Shown here: one piece after another, positions 52,723-62,254 of the stretch
Numbering within the stretch: the first letter of the stretch is position 1
How the letters are laid out: each line of letters begins with the position of its first letter
NCBI RefSeq assembly: GCF_047607445.1
Contig: NZ_JBLKRT010000003.1
Coordinates: forward strand, 1-64,000
Direction: 5' to 3'
DNA length: 64,000 nt
Source: Crystallibacter sulfonylureivorans_A
GTDB taxonomy: Bacteria > Actinomycetota > Actinomycetes > Actinomycetales > Micrococcaceae
The notes under the pieces: model-generated
What the model saw: the letters and a program-made list of their open reading frames with translations, nothing else
Database searches by the model: none
Told to the model about the DNA's origin: nothing
Translations under genes and position numbers: made by a program

Positions 52723-53406
52723 GTGCCCGCGCTGCCTGTTAAAGCCCCGCCAGCCGGAGAACTGCACCCCATTTACCCGGGGCGCAAGCTCCGGCTTGGC
52801 GTCATGGGCGGAACGTTTGACCCGATCCACCATGGACACTTGGTGGCGGCCAGCGAGGTAGCGTCGGTGTTTGGCCTGGATGAAGTGGTCTTTGTGCCCA
52901 CCGGCCAGCCGTGGCAGAAGACGGGGCGCGATGTCAGCCCGGCCGAACACCGATACCTGATGACCGTGATCGCCACGGCGTCAAACCCGCGGTTCACGGT
53001 CAGCCGGGTGGACATCGAGCGGCCCGGGCTGACCTACACCATTGATACGCTGCGGGACCTGCGTGCGGCGCGTCCCGATGCGGAACTGTTCTTCATCACC
53101 GGCGCGGATGCGCTGGCGCAGATCATGTCGTGGAAAGACATCGACGAACTGTGGTCACTGGCGCACTTCGTGGGCGTGACCCGGCCGGGGCATGAGCTAC
53201 ACAACCTGGGCCGCAAGGACGTCAGCTTGCTGGAGGTCCCGGCCATGGCGATTTCCTCCACGGACTGCCGGGACCGCGTGGCCGAGGACCAGCCGGTCTG
53301 GTATCTGGTGCCGGACGGCGTAGTACAGTACATAGCCAAGTACGGTCTCTACCGGCGCTCGTCGCATGGCGCCGCAATGGCGAGCCAACTTGAACCGAGC
53401 CAATGA
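52723..53406 (+). CDS. nadD: Nicotinate-nucleotide adenylyltransferase
   Basis: 227 residues. Makes deamido-NAD from nicotinate mononucleotide. GGTFDPIHHGHL contains the HxGH site (His36-His39), and ISSTDCR is the C-terminal ISSTxxR motif. It has about 24 extra residues before the Rossmann strand; GTG 52723 is used as there is no better start. It is followed by a disordered-protein gene, then rsfS. Confidence 0.95.
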   Translation: MPALPVKAPPAGELHPIYPGRKLRLGVMGGTFDPIHHGHLVAASEVASVFGLDEVVFVPTGQPWQKTGRDVSPAEHRYLMTVIATASNPRFTVSRVDIERPGLTYTIDTLRDLRAARPDAELFFITGADALAQIMSWKDIDELWSLAHFVGVTRPGHELHNLGRKDVSLLEVPAMAISSTDCRDRVAEDQPVWYLVPDGVVQYIAKYGLYRRSSHGAAMASQLEPSQ

Positions 53407-53440
53407 AAATAGTCGTTTACTACCGGGTGATCAGCAAAGC

Positions 53441-54907
53441 ATGAGCAATCAATCCCAGCCGCGCAGCCGCCGGGACATCCGGCGGCAGCGCGATGGCGCC
53501 GGTCCGGGGCCGGAGTCGGCCTCCGGGACCGGCCCGCAGGTTCCGAATGCCCAGGCAAATGCAAATGCACCGTCGGAACGCGGGGGAGCAGCCCCCGGTG
53601 ACGGCCCTGCAGTTCCCCGCGAACGCCAAGGCGAGCGGTCTTCGCAGACCCGCGCCCGTGAACGTGAGGCACGCCGCGCGCTCAAGACCCTGACCGCCGC
53701 GCTGCCCCAGGTTCCTGCCCCGGACCGCGAGCAGGTGCCGACCCGGCGACAATTGCGCCAACAGCAGTTGCAGCGCGAAAACCCCTGGCTGGTCACGGAC
53801 ACCCCGGCTGAAGGGGCTGGCCGTGACTCGGCCGGGCCTGCTTCCGGCGGCGCCTCTACCGGGCGCGCTTCCGAAGGTGCCTCGGCTGGATCCCGTGCCG
53901 GTGGCTCCGGCGCTCCTGTTGCCGACCGCGTCCGCAGTGCTGCCAAACCTGCGGACAGCGGGGCCCGCACCTCGGCTGCTCCGGCCGATACCCCGTATGA
54001 GCCGCAGCGTCCGCCGATCGAAGGCGGCCGCCGCGCCCGCCGCAGCGGCGACACCGGACGGCATCCGGTCCAACCGGCGGCCGACGGGCAAGAGCAGCTC
54101 TCCACTGCCGGACGCGAGGCAGTCGACGCCGGCGAGATGACCGTGGAGCAGGCCTTGGCCGCCCGCGACCTGCTGATGGGCCAGGCCAAGAACATGGTCG
54201 CCATGATGGAGTCCCGGCAGGAGCAGTCTCCGCATGACGTGGACTTGGAACTGCTGGCACAGCAAAAGGCTCTGGCCGAGCGCGCCGCAGTCCTCAACCG
54301 CCGGGCTGCCGACAAGAAGCGGCTGAGCGAGGAGAACGAACAGCGCCGGCACTCCGCCTCGGACCGCCCGATCGCGGACATCGCCTCGGCGCCGATGGAG
54401 TTTGTGGCCGTTCCGGGATCCGACCAGCATGTGCTGCGGCCGTCGTCGACGTCCTATGTTCCCGTGGTGACCACGCCGGTGGCGACGCCGGCTCCCAAAC
54501 CCACGGCCGCCAAACCGCCGGCTCCGGCCCAGGCGGTTCCTGCCCGGCAAGCTGCGCCGGCACAGCGGCGGCCGGCAGCACCGACGGGGAAGACTGAAGC
54601 TTCCGCCACCACCCGTGCCGTTCCGGTACAGCCACGGGGGACGTCCGCACCCCGGGCAGCCCAAACAGCAGGTGCCGCACCGCGGTCGAAGATCCTGGCC
54701 CAGGCCGAAGCCTTGGCCGGAGGACGCGGCGAGGCCATCCACCCGCTCAAGGCCAGCAGCGCCCACGGACTTGACCCACTGGACGCTCGGACCGCTGGGC
54801 TGGGGCGGGTCCAGCGGACCCGGCTTGCTGTCGGCGCCGCTCTGGTGCTGGGCGCCGCGGCGTTCGCCGCGGGCATCGCCATGATGCTTGGATTCTTCGG
54901 CGGCTGA
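53441..54907 (+). CDS. Low-complexity single-pass membrane protein between nadD and rsfS
   Basis: 488 residues. Long Arg/Gln/Ala/Pro-rich region, a helical coiled-coil-like stretch about 245-310 (LEQALAARDLL ... ERAAVLNRRAADKKRLSEENE), another Pro-rich part, and one C-terminal membrane segment (LAVGAALVLGAAAFAAGIAMM) ending 5 residues from the end. A tail-anchored cytoplasmic protein is the likely topology. ATG 53441 has only a weak ribosome site. No family is recognised. Confidence 0.75.
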   Translation: MSNQSQPRSRRDIRRQRDGAGPGPESASGTGPQVPNAQANANAPSERGGAAPGDGPAVPRERQGERSSQTRAREREARRALKTLTAALPQVPAPDREQVPTRRQLRQQQLQRENPWLVTDTPAEGAGRDSAGPASGGASTGRASEGASAGSRAGGSGAPVADRVRSAAKPADSGARTSAAPADTPYEPQRPPIEGGRRARRSGDTGRHPVQPAADGQEQLSTAGREAVDAGEMTVEQALAARDLLMGQAKNMVAMMESRQEQSPHDVDLELLAQQKALAERAAVLNRRAADKKRLSEENEQRRHSASDRPIADIASAPMEFVAVPGSDQHVLRPSSTSYVPVVTTPVATPAPKPTAAKPPAPAQAVPARQAAPAQRRPAAPTGKTEASATTRAVPVQPRGTSAPRAAQTAGAAPRSKILAQAEALAGGRGEAIHPLKASSAHGLDPLDARTAGLGRVQRTRLAVGAALVLGAAAFAAGIAMMLGFFGG

Positions 54908-54946
54908 AGCCGTCAATCAATAACTGGTTCATTTTCAAGGAGACAC

Positions 54947-55333
54947 ATGACCGCACCCGAAAGCTCTATCGCCATTGCGCGGACCGCCGCCAAGGCGGCC
55001 AGCGACAAAATCGCCGAAGACATCGTTGCCATCGACGTCAGCGAGCGGCTGGCCATCACCGATGTGTTCCTGATCGCCTCTGCGCCGACCGAGCGGCAGG
55101 TCAACGCGATCGTCGACGGCATTGAAGAGGAACTGCACAAGCAGGACCTGCGCCCGGTCCGCCGGGAAGGACGCTCCGAAGGACGCTGGGTGCTGCTGGA
55201 CTACGCCGGAGTTGTCATCCACGTGCAACACCAGGAAGACCGCGTCTTCTACGCGCTGGAACGGCTGTGGAAGGATTGCCCGGCCATCGACCTGCAGCTG
55301 GACGAGAAGCCGGCTTCAACGGAAACCGAGTAG
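54947..55333 (+). CDS. rsfS: Ribosome silencing factor RsfS
   Basis: 128 residues, Iojap/YbeB family. Binds L14 and blocks subunit joining in starvation. DVSERLAITDVFLIASAPTE and WVLLDYAGVVIHVQHQEDR (with YALERLWKD) are the signatures. AAGGAGA before the ATG. End of the nadD-rsfS group. Confidence 0.95.
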   Translation: MTAPESSIAIARTAAKAASDKIAEDIVAIDVSERLAITDVFLIASAPTERQVNAIVDGIEEELHKQDLRPVRREGRSEGRWVLLDYAGVVIHVQHQEDRVFYALERLWKDCPAIDLQLDEKPASTETE

Positions 55334-55487
55334 CCGAGGGGGAGCGCGGCACCTGCCGCCTGGTTCCGTCCTGCGCGGCGCCGGCGGCACGTTCCGGGCA
55401 GGTCCGCTGATTTGGAATCCGTGCCGGTCTCTGCATAGAATATTCAAGTTGCTTCAAAGGAAGCGGCACGGAATCCGCAAGGATTAC

Positions 55488-55560
55488 GGGGCTGTGGCGC
55501 AGCTGGTAGCGCACCTGCATGGCATGCAGGGGGTCAGGGGTTCGAGTCCCCTCAGCTCCA
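55488..55560 (+). tRNA. tRNA-Ala (anticodon GGC), copy 1
   Basis: 73-base cloverleaf: acceptor GGGGCTG/CAGCTCC, anticodon stem CCTGC/GCAGG around ATGGCAT, anticodon GGC. CCA is not encoded (the gene is followed by CT). Confidence 0.97.
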
Positions 55561-55634
55561 CTCGTGAGGACACCATCGGTGATATTCACGCTGTGGAATA
55601 CTCGCCAACACGTTGGCAGAAAACTTCCATTCAA

Positions 55635-55710
55635 GGGGCTGTGGCGCAGCTGGTAGCGCACCTGCATGGCATGCAGGGGGTCAGGGGTTCGAGTCCCCTC
55701 AGCTCCACCA
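55635..55710 (+). tRNA. tRNA-Ala (anticodon GGC), copy 2
   Basis: Identical to copy 1 over the mature tRNA (55635-55707), but here the 3' CCA (55708-55710) is encoded. The copies are 74 bases apart and followed by one shared terminator. Confidence 0.97.
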
Positions 55711-55754
55711 AGATGGTGAGACATCCTTTGCATGGATGACTCCGCTGATGGTAA

Positions 55755-55788
55755 ACACCCCGGTCTTCGGACCGGGGTGTTTTCTTTT
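55755..55788 (+). terminator. Terminator of the tRNA-Ala pair
   Basis: ACACCCCGGTC-TTCG-GACCGGGGTGT (55755-55780), then TTTCTTTT. Model rho-independent terminator. Confidence 0.95.
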
Positions 55789-55806
55789 GTCCGGCCCGCG
55801 CCGTCC

Positions 55807-57006
55807 TCAGAGGAGCTTTGACAGTGCCGTGATGAGGCGATCGATCTCAGCGTCGTCGTTGTAGGGTGCGAGTCCAATGCGCATGCCGGCATCGACAGCG
55901 AGCTTGAGGGCTTGGAAGGGCTCGTAGGCGTAGAAGCTGCCGGCGGGAGCGAGGATGTCCTGGTCTGCAAGGAACTGAGAGACTTCGTGGGCGTTCTTGT
56001 CGCGGAAGGTAAAGAACAGCGTCGGGGTGCGCTCTGCTGCGGTCGAGTGAACGGTGATGCGATCCCCGAGGTCGGCGAGACCTTCTTCGATGCGCTGACG
56101 CAGCCGCACTTCGTGGTGCTCGATGAGGTGGTGGGCAGCGATGAGCCGTTCCCGCCGCGTGCCCTTGTCCGGCGCGAGGCCCGCGATGAAGTCCACAGCC
56201 GCGGTTGTGCCGGCCATGATTTCGTAGGGCAAAGTGCCGAGCTCGAATCGCTCGGGGACGTTGTCGGTAGAAGGTAGCAGCTTGTCAGGTTTCAGGGTCT
56301 CCAGCAGGTCCGGATCGGCGGCGAGAGCGGCGCAGTGCGGCCCGAAGAACTTGTACGGCGAACAAGTGAAGAAGTCCGCACCCAGCGCCTTGATGTCGAC
56401 TGCGGCGTGGGCGGTGTAATGCACGCCATCGACATAAACGAGGGCGCCGACCTCGTGCGCGCGTGCCGCGATTCGCGCGACCGGGGGCCTGGTGCCCAGC
56501 AGGTTGGAAGCCGCTGTGACGGCGACCAGCCTCGTGCGCTCATTGATGATCTCGTCGACAGTGGATAGATCAAGTTCTGCGGTGCCGGGGTCGAGTGGAA
56601 TCCAGCGGACGGTGACGCCTGCTGTATCGGCGGCCTGGAGCCAGGGCCGGATGTTGGAGTCGTGGTCGAGCCCGGAGACGACGATCTGGTCCTCTGGTTT
56701 CCACGACTTTGCCAGAGTGCGCGAGAAGTCGTAGGCAATCTGGGTGGCGCTGCGCCCGTAGACGATCCCCTCGGGAGAGGCGCCGAGTAGGTCGGCTACG
56801 GCGGTGCGGAAACTCGAGACGGCGCTCTCGGCATTTCGTTCGCTGGCGACCAATGTGCCGCGGTTGGACAATGGACCGGTCAAGGTGCGGGCAATCGCCT
56901 GTCCCACAACCGCTGGCGTTTGCGTGCCTCCAGGGCCGTCAAAATGAGCCAGTCCAGACGTCAGTGACGGGAACTCGGCGCGGAGGGCGGAAACTTCGAT
57001 CGTCAT
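55807..57006 (-). CDS. Class V aminotransferase / cysteine desulfurase-like enzyme
   Basis: 399 residues. PLP-dependent fold I. The PLP Lys is in FFTCSPYKFFGPHCAAL, with the cofactor-binding segments LDHDSNIRPW and YVDGVHYTAHAAVD. It matches the cysteine-desulfurase-like (VC1184-type) group rather than housekeeping IscS or SufS; there are no iscU or suf genes nearby. ATG 57006 with GGAG 5 bases upstream. The frame is open to 57321, but that part lacks coding character. Real substrate unknown. Confidence 0.88.
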   Translation of the reverse strand: MTIEVSALRAEFPSLTSGLAHFDGPGGTQTPAVVGQAIARTLTGPLSNRGTLVASERNAESAVSSFRTAVADLLGASPEGIVYGRSATQIAYDFSRTLAKSWKPEDQIVVSGLDHDSNIRPWLQAADTAGVTVRWIPLDPGTAELDLSTVDEIINERTRLVAVTAASNLLGTRPPVARIAARAHEVGALVYVDGVHYTAHAAVDIKALGADFFTCSPYKFFGPHCAALAADPDLLETLKPDKLLPSTDNVPERFELGTLPYEIMAGTTAAVDFIAGLAPDKGTRRERLIAAHHLIEHHEVRLRQRIEEGLADLGDRITVHSTAAERTPTLFFTFRDKNAHEVSQFLADQDILAPAGSFYAYEPFQALKLAVDAGMRIGLAPYNDDAEIDRLITALSKLL

Positions 57007-57695
57007 GCTGCTCCTTAATTCTGAGTGCGCTTGTGCTCGTCGACCACGACGACCGCGACTGCTCGCGTGTGTCGAGCGTGACACCACCGGCGTCCGTTGC
57101 CAAGGAGGCCTCGATGTTTGCTCTGTGTCACACCGGCATCGGGCCCGGAAGTGCGCAGCTCGGGCGGCCCTCCTGGTGTCATTGCTGAGCGGGTCAGTGG
57201 AGAACTGTCCGGGAATGCGTCCGTCCGCGGGGATCCCGACAGCCCGCTCCACGTGCGGCCCGCGTGTTGCGCAGGACGCATCCATTTGCGGAAAAGTGCG
57301 GTTTGCCGCGCCGGTGGTCACGATGGCATAACTCCTTTGCAGCCCCGGGATTTCAAGGCGAAACCGCTGCTAGCCTGCGATGACTCTACCGATTTCGGTC
57401 CAAAATTCAGCTCAGAGTGAACAGCGGATTGTTACGGTGGAGGACGAACAACCAGTAATACGAACGGCATGTGGGCGAGCTATGCAGACCGCGGCGGAGT
57501 CCACATGTGCTGGACGTCGAACTGGCGGTTGGGGGAGTTCCCGTCATCGCTTCGGCGAAACCGTCTTCCTGGGCGCCGTGACCGCGGCAACCAGGAGCCT
57601 ATGAGTTTGACGCGTGTATTTGTCCGCAAAAGACCAAGCACCAATCGTTGCAACTCCGCCCGCTCCTGGCGGTGCCGCAGCGTAGACGGGCCGAA
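57007..57695. other. Divergent region before the betaine/proline transporter, no gene seen
   Basis: 689 bases between the divergent aminotransferase and ABC operon. GC is lower near 57320-57460 and 57600-57650. A TTGACG (57606) may be a -35 but has no good -10. It contains short imperfect inverted pairs; I cannot assign a riboswitch. Short open frames on both strands look random. Confidence 0.4.
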
Positions 57696-59003
57696 GTGAA
57701 CGAACAAATCGCACTGAGCGTACAAAATGTCTACAAGGTCTTCGGCAAGCGACCGGCCGAAGCAGTCAAGCGCCTGAAGGCCGGAAAGACTCGGGATGAG
57801 GTCTCCGCACTGGGGACCGCCGCAGTGATCGACGCGTCATTCGACGTCCGCGCCGGCGAAATCTTCGTCGTGATGGGGCTCTCCGGCTCCGGTAAGTCGA
57901 CGTTGATCCGAACCCTCAACGGGCTGCAGCCGCAGACCGCGGGCAAGGTGGTGGTGGGCGGCACGGATATCTCGACCATCTCCGATGCGGAGCTGCGGAA
58001 AGTCCGCCAGCAAAAGATCTCGATGGTCTTCCAGCACTTCGCGCTGATGCCGCACCGCACCGTGGCGGACAACGCAGCTTATGCCCTCGAAGTCCAGGGC
58101 ATGGCCAAGCCAGAGCGGCTGGCGCGTGCCGAGAAAGTCCTGAAGCTGGTGGGGCTGGAGGGCTGGGGCGACAAGTTCCCGGCGGAACTCTCCGGTGGCA
58201 TGCAGCAGCGCGTCGGTCTGGCCCGGGCGCTGTGCGCCGAAACGGACATCCTGCTCATGGATGAGGCCTTCTCAGCCCTGGACCCGCTGATCCGGCGCGA
58301 GATGCAGGAGCAGTTGGTCGCGCTGCAGGCGGATCTGGGCAAGACCATTGTCTTCATCACCCACGACCTGAACGAGGCCATGTTCCTCGGCGACCGGATC
58401 GCCGTGATGCGGGACGGCAGGATTGTCCAGATCGGCACACCCGACGAGATCCTGACGCACCCGGCGAATGACTACGTGGCGCAGTTCGTCCAGGATGTGG
58501 ACCGTACCCGCGTCCTGACCGCAGCATCCGTGATGGAGCCGGCCCGCGCCGTCGTCAATCTCTCCGGCGGTCCGCGGAACGCGCTGCGCACCATGCGCGA
58601 CCTGCAGACGTCCGCAGCCTTCGTGGTGGACCGGCGCCGCACCTTCTTCGGCACGGTGCGCGACCGCGACGTGATGCATCTGGTCGAATCACGGGCACCT
58701 GACCTGGCCGCCGCCGTGCGCAACGGCAACGGGCCGGTCCGTGCCGAAACCCCGCTCTCGGAGCTTTTCGGCCTGGCCGTGGAGAGTCCCATCCCGCTGC
58801 CCGTGGTCGACGACGAGGGCCGGCTGGTGGGGGCGATACCCCGGGTGACGCTGCTGGCCGCGCTGGGCAATGTGCCGTCCAGCACCACGGACATCCCCAT
58901 CGTTGAAAGCGCGCCCGCGCCGATTCCCGAACAGGAAGTCACGCGGACGCTGAACAAGACCTCGATGGGCATCAAGACGTCGGCCGAAGGGGGAACCCGC
59001 TAA
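57696..59003 (+). CDS. Glycine betaine/proline ABC transporter ATP-binding protein
   Basis: 435 residues, ProV/OpuAA type. Walker A GLSGSGKST (61-69), signature LSGGMQQRVGLARAL, Walker B LLMDEAFSALD, and a C-terminal pair of CBS-like segments (AAFVVDRRRTFFGTVRD and LPVVDDEGRLVGAIP) that sense ionic strength in OpuA. GTG 57696 gives the family N-terminus (ALSVQNVYKVFGKRPAEAV). Its stop overlaps the permease ATG by one base. Confidence 0.94.
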   Translation: MNEQIALSVQNVYKVFGKRPAEAVKRLKAGKTRDEVSALGTAAVIDASFDVRAGEIFVVMGLSGSGKSTLIRTLNGLQPQTAGKVVVGGTDISTISDAELRKVRQQKISMVFQHFALMPHRTVADNAAYALEVQGMAKPERLARAEKVLKLVGLEGWGDKFPAELSGGMQQRVGLARALCAETDILLMDEAFSALDPLIRREMQEQLVALQADLGKTIVFITHDLNEAMFLGDRIAVMRDGRIVQIGTPDEILTHPANDYVAQFVQDVDRTRVLTAASVMEPARAVVNLSGGPRNALRTMRDLQTSAAFVVDRRRTFFGTVRDRDVMHLVESRAPDLAAAVRNGNGPVRAETPLSELFGLAVESPIPLPVVDDEGRLVGAIPRVTLLAALGNVPSSTTDIPIVESAPAPIPEQEVTRTLNKTSMGIKTSAEGGTR

Positions 59004-59890
59004 TGGATCTCGAATTCCGCATCCCGCTGGGCGACTGGGTCGACGTCGGCCTTGACTGGCTGCTGGCGACGTTTGCCGCAGTCTTCGCCTTCATCCGCAC
59101 CATCTTCCTGGCCGCGTACGACAGCCTTGAGTGGGTTCTCACCACGCCACCGTCCTGGGTGATCATCCTGGTGTTCGCTGCCATCGCTTACGCCGCCAAG
59201 GGCTGGAAGCTGGCGCTGGGCACCGCCGTCGGCTTCCTGCTGATCGTCGGCGTGAACCAGTGGGACAACGCGATGGAATCGTTCGCGCTGGTCATCGTGG
59301 CCACGGTGGTGGCGATCCTGCTCAGCGTCCCAGCCGGAATCCTCGCCGCCAGCTCCTCCACCGCCTCGGCCATCATCCGGCCAATCCTGGACTTCATGCA
59401 GACCATGCCCGCCATGGTGTACCTGATTCCCGCCCTGGTCATGTTCCGGGTGGGAGTGGTGCCGGGCATCATCGCGACCATCATCTTCTCGATGGCACCC
59501 GGCGTGCGGTTCACCGAGCTGGGTATCCGCGGCGTGGACAAGGAAGTGGTGGAGGCAGGCTACGCCTTCGGCTCCAGCCCGGGCAGCATCCTGCGCAAGA
59601 TCCAGCTGCCGCTGGCCATGCCCACGATCATGGCCGGCATCAACCAGGTGATCATGCTGGCGCTGTCGATGGTGGTCATCGCCGGGATGGTCGGCGCCGG
59701 CGGATTGGGCGGCGAAGTGGTCGCCAGCCTGAACCGGATCGACGCCGGCCTCGGTTTCGAAGCCGGACTGGCGGTGGTCATCCTGGCCATCTTCCTGGAC
59801 CGGGTGACCGCGAGTGTGGGCAAAACCTCGGAGCCCGGGGGACGCCAGCGCGCCGGCCGCCCGGCCAAGCAAAGCCTGCAGAACGCCTGA
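59003..59890 (+). CDS. Glycine betaine/proline ABC transporter permease
   Basis: 295 residues, ProW/OpuAB type with about six to seven membrane segments. The EAA-like loop is EVVEAGYAFGSSPGSILRKI, followed by LPLAMPTIMAGINQVIM. Coupled to the ATPase by TAATG. It imports compatible solutes under osmotic stress together with the binding protein. Confidence 0.94.
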   Translation: MDLEFRIPLGDWVDVGLDWLLATFAAVFAFIRTIFLAAYDSLEWVLTTPPSWVIILVFAAIAYAAKGWKLALGTAVGFLLIVGVNQWDNAMESFALVIVATVVAILLSVPAGILAASSSTASAIIRPILDFMQTMPAMVYLIPALVMFRVGVVPGIIATIIFSMAPGVRFTELGIRGVDKEVVEAGYAFGSSPGSILRKIQLPLAMPTIMAGINQVIMLALSMVVIAGMVGAGGLGGEVVASLNRIDAGLGFEAGLAVVILAIFLDRVTASVGKTSEPGGRQRAGRPAKQSLQNA

Positions 59891-59948
59891 CCCGCGCGTC
59901 TCCTAGACCAATCAACGTGCCCTCGGTGGGCATTACGAAAGGAACAAA

Positions 59949-60854
59949 ATGAAGCACTACAGCAAGCTTGCGGCCCTGGCCGCCGTTGCGGCACTCGGAC
60001 TGACTGCCTGTGGCAGCGGCGGCGAGACCGATGGCCAGGCAGCCAGCGGGGTGGACAACGGGGATCAGCAGGACGTCACCATCGCGGTTTTCAATGGCTG
60101 GGATGAAGGCATCGCCGCGTCGGAACTGTGGAAGGCCATCCTGGAGGAGAAGGGCTACAAGGTCACGCTGGAGTACGCCGACCCGGCACCGGTTTTCTCC
60201 GGCCTGTCCACCGGCGACTACGACCTGACGCTGGACACCTGGCTGCCGGTCACGCACGCCAGCTATCTGGAGGAGTACGGCGATAAGATCACCGAGCTGG
60301 GCCAGTGGAACGACGAAGCCAAGCTGACCATCGCGGTGAACGAGGACGCTCCGGTGGATTCGCTGAAGGACCTTGCGGCCAATGCCGACCAGTTCGACAA
60401 CCGCCTGGTGGGCATCGAGCCCGGCGCCGGCCTGACCGAGGCCACCACCAAGAACGTCATCCCCACCTATGGCCTGGAGAAGATGGAGTACTTGACCTCA
60501 TCTACCCCGGCGATGCTCTCCGAGCTGAAGTCGGCCACTGCCGCCGGCGAGAACATTGCCGTGACGCTGTGGCGCCCGCACTGGGCCTACGACGCCTTCC
60601 CGCTCAAGGACCTTGAAGATCCCGAAGGAACCCTGGGTGACGCCGAGGGCATCTACGCCTACTCCAGCAACAGCTTCGCCGAGGACTTCCCGACGCTGGC
60701 CGGTTGGCTGAAGGACTTCAAGATGGACTCCGAGACCCTGTACTCGCTGGAGAACGCCATGTTCAACGAGGCAGACACCGACGACTACGGCCCCGTGGTG
60801 GAAAAGTGGATCGGCGAAAACCAGGAGTACGTGGACAGCCTGACCGCGCAGTAG
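59949..60854 (+). CDS. Glycine betaine/proline-binding lipoprotein
   Basis: 301 residues. Signal peptide with lipobox LTAC (Cys21). The OpuAC/ProX fold shows the aromatic cage residues in NGWDEG, LDTWLPVTHASY and LWRPHWAYDAF. GAAAGGAACAAA before the ATG. Third gene of the transporter operon; a hairpin terminator follows. Confidence 0.94.
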   Translation: MKHYSKLAALAAVAALGLTACGSGGETDGQAASGVDNGDQQDVTIAVFNGWDEGIAASELWKAILEEKGYKVTLEYADPAPVFSGLSTGDYDLTLDTWLPVTHASYLEEYGDKITELGQWNDEAKLTIAVNEDAPVDSLKDLAANADQFDNRLVGIEPGAGLTEATTKNVIPTYGLEKMEYLTSSTPAMLSELKSATAAGENIAVTLWRPHWAYDAFPLKDLEDPEGTLGDAEGIYAYSSNSFAEDFPTLAGWLKDFKMDSETLYSLENAMFNEADTDDYGPVVEKWIGENQEYVDSLTAQ

Positions 60855-60880
60855 GGCGTCTCCGCCAGCATTAACCACAT

Positions 60881-60921
60881 GGCGCCGCCGGGACCCGTCC
60901 AGCACGGGATCCGGCGGCGCC
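60881..60921 (+). terminator. Terminator of the betaine/proline operon
   Basis: GGCGCCGCCGG (60881-60891) mirrored at 60911-60921, with an inner CGT/ACG pairing, followed by TGTTGTT. It lies 27 bases after the binding-protein stop. Confidence 0.8.
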
Positions 60922-60992
60922 TGTTGTTGCCCGGTGCACTGAAATAACGACGACGGTGCCTTGGGGGCCGCGAACCGCCAAGGCGATTCCGC

Positions 60993-61916
60993 CTAGGCGC
61001 GCCGGGTGGTGATGCTCATGTCGCGCAGGATCACGGAGAGTTGGTCCATGAAAAGGCCCAGCTGCGCGTTCTGCCTGTCGTTGATCAGCAAGGCAAAGAT
61101 ATTGCGGGCCAGCCGGATTTCCGGAACATCCAACACCACAATCCCGTCCGGTCCGTTGTGCATGGCCAGCTCCGGTACCAGCGCGGCCCCTAGTCCGGCA
61201 CCGGCCATGGCCAGACTGGCGTTGAAGTCATCGCAGTACGCCACCACCCGGGGATGAAGGTTACAACTGGCAAAGAGCCGCTCGATCACGGTGGCGTCGG
61301 CCGTGCCCGGGTGGTGCATGATCCACGGCATCTCGGCCAGCTGAGAGGCTGTCACCGACGCACCGGGGCGGATGCCCCACGATTCGGGCAGCACCACGCG
61401 GAAATTGTCGTCGCCGATCCACTGCCGGCTCACGGTGTTGGGCCAGGCTAAACCGCCCTGGCCCACTTGGAAGACCAGGGCGACGTCGAGTTCACCGCCG
61501 GCGCGCAGCCCCTGGATCGTCTGTCCGGGCTCGGCGACAGATACTTTGAGATTGATCCCCAATCCCGGCCATTCGGGCGCCTGCAGCAGGCGCGGGAGCA
61601 CATACGTGGCGAGGCTGGGGAAGATGCCCAGCCGGACTTCCTGAGTGCTGGTGTCCTGGCTGCGGGCGGTGGCAGCCAGCAGGGCATCAATGTCCGTCAG
61701 CACCTTGGCCGCGTGCCGGGACATCACCAGTGCTGTTTCGGTCGGCTGGACGCTGCGGGCAGACCGCTCAAACAGCTTGGCACCCGTTTCGCGCTCCAGC
61801 GCGGACATCTGCTGCGAAACCGCCGAGGCGGTGTAGCCCAGGTTGGCGGCTGCCGCCGCGAATGAGCCGCGCCGAGTGACCTCAAGCAGGGTACGCAGGT
61901 GCACCGTGTTGACCAT
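60993..61916 (-). CDS. LysR-type transcriptional regulator
   Basis: 307 residues. N-terminal winged helix VNTVHLRTLLEVTRRGSFAA with ASAVSQQMSALERETG as recognition helix; substrate-binding domain from about 90. Convergent with the betaine operon and divergent from the nrd leader region, so the target is not obvious; LysR proteins often control a divergent gene, here across a 680-base gap. ATG 61916 follows TATGCAACAGGAG-type upstream bases. Confidence 0.92.
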   Translation of the reverse strand: MVNTVHLRTLLEVTRRGSFAAAAANLGYTASAVSQQMSALERETGAKLFERSARSVQPTETALVMSRHAAKVLTDIDALLAATARSQDTSTQEVRLGIFPSLATYVLPRLLQAPEWPGLGINLKVSVAEPGQTIQGLRAGGELDVALVFQVGQGGLAWPNTVSRQWIGDDNFRVVLPESWGIRPGASVTASQLAEMPWIMHHPGTADATVIERLFASCNLHPRVVAYCDDFNASLAMAGAGLGAALVPELAMHNGPDGIVVLDVPEIRLARNIFALLINDRQNAQLGLFMDQLSVILRDMSITTRRA

Positions 61917-62254
61917 CAGCTCTCCTGTTGCATATCGGGGATTGAGCCAAGCCTACCTTGGGCTGATGCCGCGCCGGCGGCCCCCGAAAGATGGTCGGAG
62001 GTCCGGGCAGATCCGGGTGCCTTTGATCGTTGACCGGAGGAATGTGCCGGCACCTAGAGTTGTTCTATTAATGGGGAGCAGGAGGGTCCGCAGGAGGAGG
62101 GCCCTTTTGGCTGGAACGGCCCCGGAGCCGCGGCTACAACCCCAGCCACCAGCCACCGGCCACCAGGTGCCGGGCGTGCCGGAAGTGTCTGACCGGCCGG
62201 CTATCCTCCAATCACCCCTCGAGCGGTGAGGGCGGACACCATCAGGACCAGGGA

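Noticed and set aside
55122..55739. Plus-strand frame with two copies of GAVAQLVAHLHGMQGVRG
   Set aside because: It is a translation of the two tRNA-Ala genes.
57007..57321. N-terminal extension of the class V aminotransferase
   Set aside because: Arg/Ser/Thr-rich random residues; the family N-terminus and a strong ribosome site fix the start at 57006.
57007..57695. Riboswitch upstream of the betaine transporter or aminotransferase
   Set aside because: Compared by eye with SAM, SAH and glycine types; no matching conserved core found.
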